Assembly (NCBI GenBank): GCA_015494595.1
Contig: WGAX01000209.1
Location: 1-40,794 of the forward strand
From: Nitratiruptor sp.
GTDB taxonomy: Bacteria; Campylobacterota; Campylobacteria; Campylobacterales; Nitratiruptoraceae
Reading direction: 5' to 3'
DNA: 40,794 bases
A program made the position numbers and the translations under genes. This document shows positions 25,753 through 33,630 of this stretch, piece by piece (the first letter of the stretch is position 1; every line of letters starts with the position of its first letter). A model generated the notes under the pieces. It worked only from the letters and a program-made list of their open reading frames with translations. It did no database searches and was not told where the DNA came from.

Positions 25753-26515
25753 CTGATGTGGTTACACCTTTGGAGTTCATCTCATAGGCTCTTTGAGCAA
25801 TAATAAGATTTACCATCTCCTCTACAATATTGACATTGGAGCTCTCTAAAAAGCCTTGAGCAAGCTTGCCAAACCCATCTGTATTGGGATCGCCCTCTAT
25901 CGCCTCTGATGAGGCCTCTGTAGCAATAAAAAGATTTTGCCCAATCGCTTTGAGTCCCGCAGGATTAACAAAACGATAAAGCTTTATATCCCCAAGCTCC
26001 TCAACCGTTTGCGTCCCCCCTTCATTTCTCACAGCATTGACCTTTCCATTAGGACTAATAGAGATACTTACCAATGTCTCTGGTGAATTTACCTGAATAT
26101 TTGGCAAAAGCTTATACCCTTCTGTTGTTACAATATAGCCTTCATTATCAATCTGAAAATTCCCAGCCCTTGTGTAGGCCTCTCCTCCTCCTGGCAGCTC
26201 AATTTTAAAAAATCCTCTCCCCTCAATTGCAATATCCAGATCTCTTTGAGTATGCTTAAGACTTCCTTGAGAAAAAATTTTGCTCACATCAGATACCTTC
26301 ACACCCAAACCTATCTGAATACCCGAAGGAACCCTATTCCCATCTGCACTTACAACACCGGGATCTTTAATATTTTGATAAATCAGATCTTCAAAATTTG
26401 CTCTACTCTGCTTAAATCCCACTGTATTGACATTGGCAATATTATTAGAGACCACATCCAAATTTGTCTGCTGCGCTGCCATCCCAGAAGCCGCAGTCCA
26501 TAGTGCTCGAATCAT
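25715..26515 (-). CDS. flgG: Distal rod protein FlgG
   Basis: This 266-residue protein starts IRALWTAASGMAAQQTNLDV and has SNNIANVNTVGFKQSRANFE, both diagnostic for FlgG. The C-terminus is VNIVEEMVNLIIAQRAYEMN. FlgG forms the distal rod that crosses the P and L rings. AGGAG precedes the ATG. The length matches the family. Confidence 0.97.
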   Translation of the reverse strand: MIRALWTAASGMAAQQTNLDVVSNNIANVNTVGFKQSRANFEDLIYQNIKDPGVVSADGNRVPSGIQIGLGVKVSDVSKIFSQGSLKHTQRDLDIAIEGRGFFKIELPGGGEAYTRAGNFQIDNEGYIVTTEGYKLLPNIQVNSPETLVSISISPNGKVNAVRNEGGTQTVEELGDIKLYRFVNPAGLKAIGQNLFIATEASSEAIEGDPNTDGFGKLAQGFLESSNVNIVEEMVNLIIAQRAYEMNSKGVTTSDEMLRTVANLKS

Positions 26516-26526
26516 CTTCTCTCCTT

Positions 26527-27243
26527 TTAGGCTTTACCTATCTCATTAGTTTTTTGATTGAGTTGATCAAGATTTTTTATAATATTGCTATACATCTCAA
26601 ATCGGCGCTGCGCTATAATAAGCTCGCTCATCTGTAACATCGGATTCACATTGCTACCTTCCAAAAAGCCTTGATGAATTGTAAAAGAAGCCTTTGTCTC
26701 TTTGCCATCTGATTTATAGTAGGTACTGCCTAAAGGAGTAACTTTACTATAATTTTTGATCTGCAATTTTGCTACCTCTTCTCCCTGCTGATATATCACC
26801 CCCTCTTTTGTAACATTTATGGAGTTTTTTGGATCAATCTCTATAGGCTGATTTTGCTCATCCAACACAAAATTGCCTCTACTATCTACTAAAATCCCCT
26901 CTTGATTAAGATGAAAATGGCCATTACGCGTTAGGACTCTCTCTTTGCCTTTTTGTACCACAAAAAAGCCATCTCCCTCAATTGCAAAATCCAAAGGATT
27001 GTGAGTTGCGTGCAAAGCTCCTTGGGTTACATCTACTAAACTCTCCTTAAAGCGGGGAAATACAAAGAGATGGTTGGCATCACCACCATTTTCATCAAGT
27101 CTTTGGCTCATCTCCTTAATAAGGAGCTTTTTAAAGCCATCTGTATTCACATTAGCAATATTTTGCGTGGCACTATCAAGCTGCTCCATCGCTCTTGAGC
27201 CGCCACTTGCCAAGATATAGATCGATTGCATATCTACTGCCAT
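26527..27243 (-). CDS. flgF: Proximal rod protein, FlgF type
   Basis: This 238-residue flagellar basal-body rod protein has ATQNIANVNTDGFKKLLIKE near the N-terminus, a FAIEGDGFFVVQ turn and a C-terminal MLQMSELIIAQRRFEMYSNI. Its position before flgG is that of flgF. In some Campylobacterota annotations such proteins are called FlgG2, so FlgF versus a second FlgG is not settled. Confidence 0.87.
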   Translation of the reverse strand: MAVDMQSIYILASGGSRAMEQLDSATQNIANVNTDGFKKLLIKEMSQRLDENGGDANHLFVFPRFKESLVDVTQGALHATHNPLDFAIEGDGFFVVQKGKERVLTRNGHFHLNQEGILVDSRGNFVLDEQNQPIEIDPKNSINVTKEGVIYQQGEEVAKLQIKNYSKVTPLGSTYYKSDGKETKASFTIHQGFLEGSNVNPMLQMSELIIAQRRFEMYSNIIKNLDQLNQKTNEIGKA

Positions 27244-27249
27244 AGCCCT

Positions 27250-27645
27250 TTACCTCTCCAAAACTTTTAATCTATCTTCAGGTTTAATTATCTGCGTAAT
27301 CTTAATCCCAAAGCTATTTTTTACAGTATACAACTCCCCTTTGGCTATTACTCTACCATTAACCTTGAGATCAATTGGCTCATTTACATATCGATCCAGC
27401 TCAATCACACTATTGGGATTGAGTTTTAGCACATCCTCTATAGCCATCTGGGTTGAGCCAATCTCTACTGTCACCTCCAAAGGAATATCAAGCAGTAAAG
27501 AGAGTTTTGTATCTTCACTCCCTCTTTTTTGGTGTAAAGTATCTGATTCAGAGAGCAAACTCTGCTTCTCTTCTTCTCTACTCTCTTGCTCAAACTGCTG
27601 CGCCATTATCTCATCTGGACTCAACTCTTTATTCTCTTCGCTCAT
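27250..27645 (-). CDS. Second FliN-type switch protein (SPOA domain), beside fliM
   Basis: This 131-residue protein has an acidic N-terminal extension (about 1-45) and a SPOA domain (LLLDIPLEVTVEIGSTQMAI, then NSVIELDRYVNEPIDLKVNG). Its place directly after fliM (17-bp overlap) is that of fliY in Campylobacter and Helicobacter. However, it lacks the CheC-like part of FliY and has FliN length. The N-terminus LSPDEIMAQQ resembles the CheY-binding peptide of FliM. It probably forms the C-ring together with the FliN at 6864-7124. FliN and shortened FliY are both defensible names. Confidence 0.88.
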   Translation of the reverse strand: MSEENKELSPDEIMAQQFEQESREEEKQSLLSESDTLHQKRGSEDTKLSLLLDIPLEVTVEIGSTQMAIEDVLKLNPNSVIELDRYVNEPIDLKVNGRVIAKGELYTVKNSFGIKITQIIKPEDRLKVLER

Positions 27646-28606
27646 TCTCCTCTTCCTTGCTTACCTCCTCTTGTAAAAGAGCAGCATATTTATCTTTAAC
27701 TTTTCCCAACCTGCAGACAAACTTCTCTTTATCGCCGACTCTGAGTTTAACAGGATCCTCTTTGCCTTTATCCAATATCAGCTCTGTCCCTACTTCCCAT
27801 CCAAGAATCTCTCGCAAAGCATACTCTTTTTTGATCAGCTCCAATGTAACCTCCACTTCCGTCTGCAAAAGAAGAGAGTGGAGCTTCTTTTTCCATCTAT
27901 CATCCACCTCTCCTGCAAACTCTGTGTAGATGACATCTTTAATGGGTAAAAACATTCCTTGAGGGTAGCAAAAATATATGGGAGCCTCATACCCGTCAAT
28001 ATCGACAACACACTCTGCAATAATCACCTTCTCGTTACCCGTCGTAATTTTGGCAAGTGCGGGATTGAGCTCAGTACTTCTCTTTTCCACCTCAACGGGA
28101 TGAACATTTTGAAAAGTCTCTTCGAGTGTTTGAAGAGCCAAATCGATAAAATCTTTAATGATATATGTCTCTAACTTTGTAAACTCTCTTCCCTCCACTT
28201 TAAAAGGTTTAGCCGGCCCCCCAAACATCACACTAATAATTGTAAATACGAGTCGAGAATCCACAACCAGCAAGGCAGTATCTTTAAGAGGACGCATTGT
28301 AAAGGTGGTATAGCTTGAAGGCATTGGAATCTTAAACATAAAGGAGTTAAAACGGGTAATATAGATGCTCTCTTTTGATACCATATTAATTTTTGGCATC
28401 ACTTTTCTAATATTATCGCGAAAATTTTTTACCCATCGCTCATAAATAAGATCAAGGCCAGGTAGACCACCCTTTTTGATACTCTCTAATTCACTAAAAT
28501 CAAAAGGCTTGATGTCTGCTTCTTCTTGCGGCTCCTCTACACTTTCACCACCTCCCCCAAGAAGTGCATCAATCTCTTCTTGCGAAAGAAACTCTTGCTC
28601 AGACAT
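27629..28606 (-). CDS. fliM: Flagellar motor switch protein FliM
   Basis: This 325-residue protein starts with the CheY-P-binding peptide LSQEEIDALLGG (about 7-18). It continues with the CheC-like middle domain (GGLPGLDLIYERWVKNFRDN) and ends in a SPOA domain (EVTLELIKKEYALREILGWE). FliM receives the CheY signal in the C-ring. It has its own upstream promoter (28638-28666) and AAGGG before the ATG. Confidence 0.97.
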   Translation of the reverse strand: MSEQEFLSQEEIDALLGGGGESVEEPQEEADIKPFDFSELESIKKGGLPGLDLIYERWVKNFRDNIRKVMPKINMVSKESIYITRFNSFMFKIPMPSSYTTFTMRPLKDTALLVVDSRLVFTIISVMFGGPAKPFKVEGREFTKLETYIIKDFIDLALQTLEETFQNVHPVEVEKRSTELNPALAKITTGNEKVIIAECVVDIDGYEAPIYFCYPQGMFLPIKDVIYTEFAGEVDDRWKKKLHSLLLQTEVEVTLELIKKEYALREILGWEVGTELILDKGKEDPVKLRVGDKEKFVCRLGKVKDKYAALLQEEVSKEEENERRE

Positions 28607-28637
28607 CTTTCCCTTTCTGCTTTATTCCCTGCTACCC

Positions 28638-28666
28638 ATTATAGTAGAAAAGTAGCGACTTTGCAA
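28638..28666 (-). promoter_or_regulatory. Sigma-70 promoter for fliM and downstream genes
   Basis: On the minus strand TTGCAA (28661-28666) and a perfect TATAAT (28638-28643) are separated by 17 bp. The start of transcription would be near 28631, about 25 bases before the fliM ATG. It lies in the 69-bp gap between fliG and fliM, the largest gap of the operon, so fliM and later genes may be transcribed independently of fliG. Confidence 0.6.
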
Positions 28667-28675
28667 CGGCGCACA

Positions 28676-29698
28676 CTATAAATACTCCTCTCCATTGCCA
28701 AACTCTATAACCCCTTTATTAATAAGATTTTTAATCTCATCAATTACCTTTTTCTGTGCCTTTTCCACATCGCTCTTCTTAATAGGTCCTAAAACCTCCA
28801 TATCTTCCAAAAACATCTCAGCAGCCCGTTTTGACATATTGGAGAGAAATTTATTCAAAATATCCTCATCAGCCCCTTTAAGAGCAATCATCAAATCATT
28901 TTTATCCACATTTTTCAAAATTTCAATAATTGCCCTATTATCAAGTTTTAAAATATCTTCAAATTTAAACATCCTCTCTTCAATATTATCGGCTAATACC
29001 TCATCATCTTTACGCACATCTTCAAGAAGCTCTACTTGTAAATCTTTTGGCAAGGCATTGACAATCTCTGCTGCAATATCGATTCCACTTAAGCTCTCCT
29101 CTTTGCCAGCACCAATAGTAAGTAACTCCTCCTCAAGCGTATTTGCTACTATTTTGAGCGTTTGTGAAGAGATCTTCTCAATAGAGGCAATACGCTTAAT
29201 AACCTCCTCTTGAACATTTGTTACGCCTACCCGTTTAGGGATATACTGCAAAATCTCCGCTGCTTTCATAGGCTTTAATTGCGACAAAATAAGTGCAATA
29301 ACTTGAGGATGCTCATCTTTTATAAGGTTAGCCACCATCTTAGCATCAAGCTTCTCAAGCTCTTTAAATATCGCTTTTCCCTCCTCCTCATCAAAAGTTT
29401 GATTGAGCAGTTTCTCCAACATCTCAGGAGGCAGTGCGTTTTTGAGAATCTTTTTAAGATGATCCGGAGCAATTTTTAAAGGCGAGACAGCTTTAAGATA
29501 CTCATAGGCCTCATCAAAAACATGTTGCATAGTCTCTTTAGAAGGGGTATCCAAACTTAAAATGGTCTTGATAAGCTTCTCGATCTCATGCTCTTTCAAC
29601 TTTTTAAAAACATTGACAGTAATACCTTCTGGCAAAGAGGATATAAGGATTGCTGCTTTTTGCGCACCACTTATAGCTTTGGGATCGTCTAGCGCCAA
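28676..29698 (-). CDS. fliG: Flagellar motor switch protein FliG
   Basis: This 340-residue protein is a typical FliG. It has the middle-domain EHPQ motif (IKDEHPQVIALILSQLKP) and the C-terminal torque domain ending SKRAAEMFLEDMEVLGPIKK. It forms the top of the C-ring and contacts the stator. The start codon is TTG at 29696-29698 with AAGGGAG eight bases before; no in-frame ATG is available upstream. It is the first gene of the flagellar operon and is separated from fliF by 15.5 kb, although fliF-fliG-fliH is the common order. Confidence 0.96.
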   Translation of the reverse strand: MALDDPKAISGAQKAAILISSLPEGITVNVFKKLKEHEIEKLIKTILSLDTPSKETMQHVFDEAYEYLKAVSPLKIAPDHLKKILKNALPPEMLEKLLNQTFDEEEGKAIFKELEKLDAKMVANLIKDEHPQVIALILSQLKPMKAAEILQYIPKRVGVTNVQEEVIKRIASIEKISSQTLKIVANTLEEELLTIGAGKEESLSGIDIAAEIVNALPKDLQVELLEDVRKDDEVLADNIEERMFKFEDILKLDNRAIIEILKNVDKNDLMIALKGADEDILNKFLSNMSKRAAEMFLEDMEVLGPIKKSDVEKAQKKVIDEIKNLINKGVIEFGNGEEYL

Positions 29699-29725
29699 AC
29701 TCTTCTCCCTTTATACATTTTTTAT

Positions 29726-29754
29726 ATTGTAGTACTTTTTGTGTAAAAATCCAA
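29726..29754 (-). promoter_or_regulatory. Sigma-70-like promoter of the giant flagellar operon
   Basis: On the minus strand TTGGAT (29749-29754) and TACAAT (29726-29731) are 17 bp apart. Transcription would begin near 29719, about 20 bases before the fliG TTG. The -35 overlaps the -35 of the divergent sigma-28-like promoter. Confidence 0.5.
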
Positions 29755-29770
29755 TGAATTTCTCCGATAA
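29744..29770 (+). promoter_or_regulatory. Sigma-28 (FliA) promoter of the chemotaxis operon
   Basis: TAAAAATC (29744-29751) and TCCGATAA (29763-29770) are separated by exactly 11 bases. The enterobacterial FliA consensus is TAAAGTTT, 11 bases, GCCGATAA: the TAAA core and seven of eight -10 bases agree. Transcription would start near 29777, about 23 bases before the first che ATG, which has AAGG upstream. Confidence 0.6.
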
Positions 29771-29799
29771 TTGCCAAAAGAAACTCAAAAAGGTAGGCT

Positions 29800-30147
29800 A
29801 TGGCAGAGACTAAATTTAACAACAAACAGATAGCAATTGCAATCAACCATCTCAACTTAGCACAAACAGAGCTTACAGAGTGTAGCGATATGCTCTATAC
29901 AGCACTTCAAACCATAGAGCAAAATGTGGAGAATCCTTCATTACACAATACAGTCATTCAAGCTTTAGCATCACTGCAGATGCAAGACATCATCTCTCAG
30001 CGCATTGACAAACTCAAAGAGTTTTTAAGTATTATCGATCAAAATATCTCTTTACCTATTGATGAGGCGTATCTTAAAAAATTTGCATGGGAAAGAGAAG
30101 TTGATCAAGCCGATGTAGACGCTCTATTTACCCATCAGGAAGGATAA
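29800..30147 (+). CDS. Small CheZ-like CheY-phosphate phosphatase
   Basis: This 115-residue, all-helical protein carries LQMQDIISQRIDKL, in which D63 and Q67 occupy the D-x-x-x-Q arrangement of the CheZ active site. Its C-terminus (DQADVDALFTHQEG) resembles the CheY-binding tail of CheZ. CheZ removes phosphate from CheY. It is roughly half the usual CheZ length (E. coli 214), so the long four-helix bundle is shortened. It is the first gene of the che operon, 4 bp before cheA. The assignment to CheZ is by motif; a shortened or remote family member is likely. Confidence 0.68.
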   Translation: MAETKFNNKQIAIAINHLNLAQTELTECSDMLYTALQTIEQNVENPSLHNTVIQALASLQMQDIISQRIDKLKEFLSIIDQNISLPIDEAYLKKFAWEREVDQADVDALFTHQEG

Positions 30148-30151
30148 ACTT

Positions 30152-32146
30152 ATGCATATAAATGTCACGGAGGATATGCAAGAGATCTTAGATGAGTTTA
30201 TCCAAGAAGCAGAAGAGATTTTAGAAAATCTGGATCAAGAGCTTATAGAGTTAGAGAATGATCCAACCAATAAAGAGCTGCTCAATCAGATCTTTCGGGG
30301 AATGCACACCCTAAAAGGTGGTGCAGGATTTTTAGGATTAGAGAGCGTTATCAATCTGGCACATGTGATTGAGAGTATCTTTGATAAACTCAGAAATAAC
30401 GAAATGGAGTTGGACTCCAATAAGATGGATATTATTTTAGAGGGTATCGATATTATCAAAAACGCTATTGAAACTCTCAAAAGCAATCAAGAGATTCCAG
30501 ATAATGAGGATATAAGTGACATTTTAGCAAAACTTCAAACTCTTCTTGATGCTAAAGAGCCTTCACAAGAGCAAACCCAAGAAAAGAAGCAAGAAGAGAG
30601 CATACAACCCACGCAAACACATCCGGTAGGAGAGATTCAAAGTGATCTAGAGATAGTCTTTAAAGATGATGTAGATCCGGATATTCAAAAGCTTATCCTC
30701 CAATATCCCGACAAAACAATGGCAGAGATTTTAGATGAGCTTATCTTACTACCTCCTGAAGAGCGGGATATGGATCTCATTATGAAACTCGATGAGATTA
30801 TTGCTCAAGATAAAGATGTAGATGACCTCATTGTAGAAAAACGCCTCAAAGAGAGCAAAAAAATAGAAAATAAAGAGATCGAAAAAAAAGAGACCCCGAG
30901 CCCTCCCTCCTCTAAAGAGGCTGCAAAATCTCCTAAAAAAGCCAAAAAAGAGGAAGGCGAAACAATTCGCATCGATATAGAGAGAGTCTCTACACTTATG
31001 AATCTTGTAGGCGAGCTTGTCTTAGATCGCAACAGAATTGTAAAGCTCACCTCCAAATTTAAAGCCAACAGCGAAGATTTAGAAGCAATTGAAGAGCTCA
31101 ATGAAGCAATTGCGGGTATGAGCAGATCTGTATCAGATCTGCAAGAGGTGGTTATGAAGCTTAGAATGCAGCCAGTAAAGCGTATCTTTAGTAAATTTCC
31201 CCGCATTGTACGAGACTTGGCCAAAAAGGTTGGCAAAAAGATCAACTTAGAGCTGGAAGGTGAAGATACAGAGATAGATAGAAGTATACTCAACCAATTA
31301 GAAGATCCTCTTATTCACTTGGTACGAAATGCCATAGATCACGGCATAGAGCCTCCCCAAGAGCGCAAAGCCAAAGGAAAACCGGAAGTTGGCACCATTA
31401 TTCTTTCTGCTTTGCAAGAAGGAGACAGAATTATTGTCTCTATTGAGGATGATGGAAGAGGAATCGATCCAGAAAAGATTAAGAAAAAAGCGATCGAAAA
31501 GGGTCTTATTCGCCCTGATCAAGCAGAGCAGATGAGCGATAAAGAGGCTTATGAGCTTATCTTTATGCCCGGTTTTTCTACAGTTGAGGAGGTAAGCGAT
31601 TTAAGTGGACGCGGGGTTGGGATGGATGTGGTAGCCAATGTGATTCACTCTCTTCGCGGTGCAATAGAGATTGAAAGCGAGCTTGGTGTGGGTACTAAAA
31701 TTACTATGAAGCTCCCTTTAACGGTTGCCATTATCCGTACCCTTATGGTAGGGGTCAACAATCGCATATTTGCCATTCCTCTCTTTAGCGTAGTGGAGAT
31801 TATTAAATACAGACCCCAAGATATTAAAGATGTAGGTATATACAAATCTTTAATGCTGCGCGATGAGGTCTATCTCTTTTTCCATCTCAATGAGCTTTTT
31901 GATATAGAGAGCCACAATGAGAACAGATTTGTCATTATTATCAATATCGGAGAGAAAAATATTGCCATTGCAGTCGATAATTTATATGGAGAAGAGGAGA
32001 TTGTTATTAAACCTCTTGGAGAGATGCTCAAAGATGTAGAAGGGATAGCGGGTGCTACTATTACGGGTGATGGCAAGGTGGTGCTCATATTGGATATTAA
32101 ATCTCTCATTAATGATAAACGCAACGAACTCATAGGAGCCCTCTAA
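30152..32146 (+). CDS. cheA: Chemotaxis histidine kinase CheA
   Basis: This 664-residue protein has an HPt domain with phosphorylatable H52 (GMHTLKGGAGFLG) and a long acidic linker. The dimerisation domain (RIDIERVSTLMNLVGELVLD) is followed by a HATPase with N box HLVRNAIDHGIE, G1 DDGRGID and G2 GRGVGMDVV. A CheW-like C-terminal domain closes the protein. Unlike the CheAY of Campylobacter and Helicobacter, it stops after the CheW-like domain without a receiver. It overlaps cheW by one base (TAATG). Confidence 0.97.
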   Translation: MHINVTEDMQEILDEFIQEAEEILENLDQELIELENDPTNKELLNQIFRGMHTLKGGAGFLGLESVINLAHVIESIFDKLRNNEMELDSNKMDIILEGIDIIKNAIETLKSNQEIPDNEDISDILAKLQTLLDAKEPSQEQTQEKKQEESIQPTQTHPVGEIQSDLEIVFKDDVDPDIQKLILQYPDKTMAEILDELILLPPEERDMDLIMKLDEIIAQDKDVDDLIVEKRLKESKKIENKEIEKKETPSPPSSKEAAKSPKKAKKEEGETIRIDIERVSTLMNLVGELVLDRNRIVKLTSKFKANSEDLEAIEELNEAIAGMSRSVSDLQEVVMKLRMQPVKRIFSKFPRIVRDLAKKVGKKINLELEGEDTEIDRSILNQLEDPLIHLVRNAIDHGIEPPQERKAKGKPEVGTIILSALQEGDRIIVSIEDDGRGIDPEKIKKKAIEKGLIRPDQAEQMSDKEAYELIFMPGFSTVEEVSDLSGRGVGMDVVANVIHSLRGAIEIESELGVGTKITMKLPLTVAIIRTLMVGVNNRIFAIPLFSVVEIIKYRPQDIKDVGIYKSLMLRDEVYLFFHLNELFDIESHNENRFVIIINIGEKNIAIAVDNLYGEEEIVIKPLGEMLKDVEGIAGATITGDGKVVLILDIKSLINDKRNELIGAL

Positions 32147-32655
32147 TGAAAGATATAGAAGTTTTGGGACTTAGTGAGCACCTTGATGAAAGCCTCAAAG
32201 AGGAGAAAAGAGTCATAGCATTCTTACTTAATGAGGAGCTTATTGGTATTGATATAAAAAACATTATCAAAATCACTAAGCGCCTCGATATTACTCCCGT
32301 GCCAAAAACTCCTGAGCATATTTTGGGAGTTATGAATCTACGAGGCAACATTGTACCTGTAGTAAACATTAAAAAAATGCTTGGACTACCCAATGCTGAA
32401 GAGGATAATCAAGAGTTTATCCTTATTATTGATTCTGCCATTGGCAATGTCGGTTTAATGATAGATCAAGTCGTTGGAGCTATTACAATAGAAGAGGAAG
32501 AGATTTTGCCAGCTCCTATTAACTCTATTGGAATTGACTCTAAATATATCACAGGTGTTATAGTCACAAATGAGGAGATGGAGAATAAAAACCTGCTCAT
32601 TTTGCTCAATATCGATAAGCTGTTTTACAAAAATGACTCTGAAAATGAGGAATAG
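32146..32655 (+). CDS. cheW: Chemotaxis coupling protein CheW
   Basis: This 169-residue protein is a single CheW domain (VIAFLLNEELIGIDIKNIIK, then HILGVMNLRGNIVPVVNIKK, then LMIDQVVGAITI). It bridges receptors and CheA in arrays. An N-terminal extension of about 23 residues precedes the domain. Its place between cheA and cheV is consistent. Confidence 0.96.
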   Translation: MKDIEVLGLSEHLDESLKEEKRVIAFLLNEELIGIDIKNIIKITKRLDITPVPKTPEHILGVMNLRGNIVPVVNIKKMLGLPNAEEDNQEFILIIDSAIGNVGLMIDQVVGAITIEEEEILPAPINSIGIDSKYITGVIVTNEEMENKNLLILLNIDKLFYKNDSENEE

Positions 32656-32658
32656 GCA

Positions 32659-33618
32659 ATGAGAAAAAAAGAGTACCTACCCAAGATCTTAGAAACGGGT
32701 GCCAATGAGTTGGAGGTTATAGACTTTCGTATGTATGAAGAGATGGCAGATGGAAGTATATATGAGTGGGTTTTAGGAGTGAATGTAGCCAAGGTCAAAG
32801 AGGTTATTCAGCGCCCAACCAATATTTTTCGCTCTCCCGGTATGCCTCCGGAGGTAGAGGGATTGGCAAAAATTAGAGAGGATGTTATTCCCATAGTCAA
32901 TCTTGCTAAATGGATGAAGATTCACCCTCCGCAAGATAAAGAGAATAAGTATGTTATTGTAATGGAGTTTTTACGGGAAATCATTGGAATTTTAGTGCAT
33001 GAAGCCAAAAGAATTAGACGCATTAAATGGACAGATATAAAAAAGCCTCCTGCAAGTATCGACGAAAAGCTGGGAGGAAAAGTGGTAGGAGTTATTGAAA
33101 TTGAGGAGGGACAGCTGCTATTACTACTCGATTTTGAGGGCATTTTGGATGAGCTTGGTATGATTAAAGTTTTTAATGTTGATGATAAATATGCTCATAA
33201 AAAGAGTGAGGCTTCCTACAATATCTTAATTTTAGACGACAGCCCCGTAGCTCGTAAAATAATTCGCCAAATATTGGAAAAAGATGGTCACACAGTCTAC
33301 GAAGTAGAAAGCGGTATTAAAGGGTTGCAATTTTTAGAGGAAAAACTTCAAGAGGCTCAAAGAGAAGGAGTAGATATTACAGACAAACTGCAACTTATCA
33401 TTAGCGATATTGAGATGCCTGGAATGGATGGTCTCACCTTTACCAAAAAGGTGAAAGCAGATCCCATTCTTTCAAAAATTCCAATAGTTATTAATACTTC
33501 CCTCTCAGATAAAGCAACCGTAGATAAAACAAGATTTGTCAATGCCGATGCACACCTTGTAAAATTTGATTCAAAAGATCTTATTCATTTAGTTCACGAA
33601 TATGCAATAAAGAAATAG
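32659..33618 (+). CDS. cheV: CheV: CheW-like coupling domain fused to a receiver
   Basis: This 319-residue protein has an N-terminal CheW-like domain (about 10-170; EVEGLAKIREDVIPIVNLAK) and a C-terminal receiver (about 188-319; ILILDDSPVARKIIRQILEK). The phospho-acceptor is D250 in LIISDIEMPGMDG. CheV proteins couple receptors to CheA and may act as phosphate sinks or in adaptation. They are typical of Campylobacterota, often in several copies; one is seen here. The gene starts 3 bp after cheW. Confidence 0.95.
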   Translation: MRKKEYLPKILETGANELEVIDFRMYEEMADGSIYEWVLGVNVAKVKEVIQRPTNIFRSPGMPPEVEGLAKIREDVIPIVNLAKWMKIHPPQDKENKYVIVMEFLREIIGILVHEAKRIRRIKWTDIKKPPASIDEKLGGKVVGVIEIEEGQLLLLLDFEGILDELGMIKVFNVDDKYAHKKSEASYNILILDDSPVARKIIRQILEKDGHTVYEVESGIKGLQFLEEKLQEAQREGVDITDKLQLIISDIEMPGMDGLTFTKKVKADPILSKIPIVINTSLSDKATVDKTRFVNADAHLVKFDSKDLIHLVHEYAIKK

Positions 33619-33630
33619 AAGGAGAGTTCG

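Noticed and set aside
27453-27929. Plus-strand open frame of 158 codons opposite fliM and the FliN-type gene
   Set aside because: Low-complexity Ser/Leu-rich shadow of real genes; no start signal.
28655-28675. Sigma-54 promoter before fliM (GTTGCA)
   Set aside because: Only the -12 half (TTGCA) is present; at the required distance there is no TGGCAC-like -24 element. The sequence fits a sigma-70 -35 better.
29604-29855. Minus-strand open frame across the fliG/che intergenic region
   Set aside because: It runs antisense into the CheZ-like gene and overlaps the fliG start in another frame; no ribosome-binding site or family resemblance.
30805-31293. Minus-strand open frame of 162 codons opposite cheA
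   Set aside because: Antisense shadow of a conserved kinase; Ser/Leu-rich and without a recognisable domain.
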